NCBI GenBank assembly: GCA_020346245.1
Contig: CP070778.1
Coordinates: forward strand, 1,728,957-1,773,455
DNA length: 44,499 bases
Reading direction: 5' to 3'
Source: Flavobacteriaceae bacterium
GTDB taxonomy: Bacteria; Bacteroidota; Bacteroidia; Flavobacteriales; Flavobacteriaceae
A program made the position numbers and the translations under genes. Below, piece after piece: positions 43,758 to 44,499 of the stretch (positions are counted from its first letter, which is position 1; every line of letters begins with the position of its first letter). Below the pieces are notes generated by a model. The model saw nothing but the letters and a program-made list of their open reading frames with translations. It was not told the DNA's origin and searched no databases.

Positions 43758-44499
43758 ATGAATGCATTTATTTTTCCCGGACAAGGGGCACAATTTTCAG
43801 GAATGGGACTCGATATGTATGAAAAATCCAGCCAGGCTCAGGAACTATTTGAAAAAGCGAATGATATACTTGGGTTTAACATTACAGATATTATGTTTGA
43901 GGGTTCTGCTGATGACTTAAAAGAAACCAAAGTTACGCAGCCTGCTATTTTCTTACACTCTGTAATTTTGGGTAAAATGATGGGAGATGATTTTAAGCCG
44001 GATATGGTCGCCGGACATTCATTGGGTGAATTTTCTGCATTGGTATCAAATGGTGTGTTGAGTTTTGAAGATGGTTTATCCTTAGTTTCACAAAGGGCAA
44101 TGGCAATGCAAAAAGCCTGTGAATTTATCCCGGGTACGATGGCCGCTGTAATAAGGCTTGAAGATGCAGTAGTAGAGCAAATTTGTGAAGCTACTGAAGG
44201 CATTGTGGTACCCGCAAACTATAATTGCCCGGGGCAATTGGTCATTTCTGGTGAAATAGATGCTATAAATCGTGCTTGTGAGGCTTTAAAAGAGGCTGGA
44301 GCAAGAAGGGCACTGGTATTACCGGTGGGCGGGGCATTTCATTCACCACTTATGGAACCTGCAAGAGATGAATTGGCAGCCGCAATAGAAAATACAATTT
44401 TTAATAAACCTGCTTGTCCCATTTATCAGAATGTTACTACTACGGCCGTAACAAATGCCGATGAAATTAAGCAAAACCTTATCGCACAACTTACGAGCC
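43758..44499 (+). CDS. fabD: Malonyl CoA-acyl carrier protein transacylase (partial, runs off the right edge)
   Basis: FabD moves the malonyl group from CoA to acyl carrier protein for fatty acid synthesis in the cytoplasm. The 247 codons present begin with FIFPGQGAQFSGMG, and the catalytic serine lies in AGHSLGEFSAL. The family motifs QRAMAMQKAC, NYNCPGQLVISG and VGGAFHSPLM follow, the last with the catalytic His. No stop occurs before the window ends, and about 45 residues are likely missing. The gene begins 51 bp after the carbonic anhydrase-like gene and may share its transcript. Confidence 0.95.
   Translation, partial: MNAFIFPGQGAQFSGMGLDMYEKSSQAQELFEKANDILGFNITDIMFEGSADDLKETKVTQPAIFLHSVILGKMMGDDFKPDMVAGHSLGEFSALVSNGVLSFEDGLSLVSQRAMAMQKACEFIPGTMAAVIRLEDAVVEQICEATEGIVVPANYNCPGQLVISGEIDAINRACEALKEAGARRALVLPVGGAFHSPLMEPARDELAAAIENTIFNKPACPIYQNVTTTAVTNADEIKQNLIAQLTS

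Noticed and set aside
1..44499. Mobile elements, CRISPR arrays, tRNA or rRNA genes
   Set aside because: No transposase, integrase, spaced identical repeats or RNA gene signatures were seen.

Overview
The window looks like a chromosomal segment of an AT-rich marine-type flavobacterium (Bacteroidota, Flavobacteriaceae-like). The evidence is the gene content: a full-length SprA type IX secretion translocon, a PorP/SprF protein, flavobacterial malic enzyme-ruvA-sprA-gcvH order, a split cytochrome oxidase subunit III pair, and LytS/LytTR signalling. It also carries several matches to the Bacteroidota promoter pattern (TTG, about 19 nt, TAnnTTTG). I see no phage, insertion sequence, CRISPR array, tRNA or rRNA gene. 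No stretch longer than 300 bases lacks a gene.

Layout. 1-1744 is the decayed 3' part of an AraC-HTH/TolB-like/TPR regulator. 1974-5177 holds an unrecognised secreted lipoprotein, queG and a GPH/SLC45-like sugar transporter. 5369-15483 is the maeB-ruvA-sprA operon, followed by gcvH, a VanZ-like gene and a TonB-type energy transducer ending at a clear terminator. A secreted metallo-beta-lactamase-fold hydrolase lies convergent at 17246-18154. 18296-23513 is a terminal-oxidase cluster: heme O synthase, two subunit III proteins, a subunit IV protein, a cysteine-less Sco-like protein, a true Sco, a DUF420 protein and a small CxxC membrane protein. 23623-33147 is a large MacAB-TolC-like export locus with two permease-permease-adaptor cassettes but one ATPase and one TolC protein. 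33222-39038 holds tsaB, mscS, a YyaL-type thioredoxin-domain protein, a NifU-like protein with a doubled N-terminal domain, and a PorP/SprF protein. 39092-43151 has a VWA protein divergent from a TPR-LytS kinase and LytTR regulator. The window ends with a gamma-carbonic-anhydrase-like protein and the start of fabD.

How the genes work together. Most are housekeeping or envelope genes. The oxidase cluster supplies heme and copper assembly factors together with small subunits. SprA and PorP/SprF belong to type IX secretion. The ABC locus probably exports a lipophilic or peptide substrate across both membranes.

The most interesting observations are these. Two 9-bp direct repeats with 21-bp spacing, the geometry of LytTR-family operators, lie between the VWA gene and the LytS/LytTR pair. 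A cysteine-free Sco paralogue sits directly before a normal Sco. A terminator-like hairpin lies inside the first codons of queG. A Tyr replaces an expected zinc-binding His in the gamma carbonic anhydrase. A 20-nt leader sequence is repeated before two ABC genes. Two intrinsic terminators have U-tracts that form part of the next promoter. I did not find a clearly new multi-gene system. The ABC double cassette and the VWA/LytTR neighbourhood are the closest candidates.
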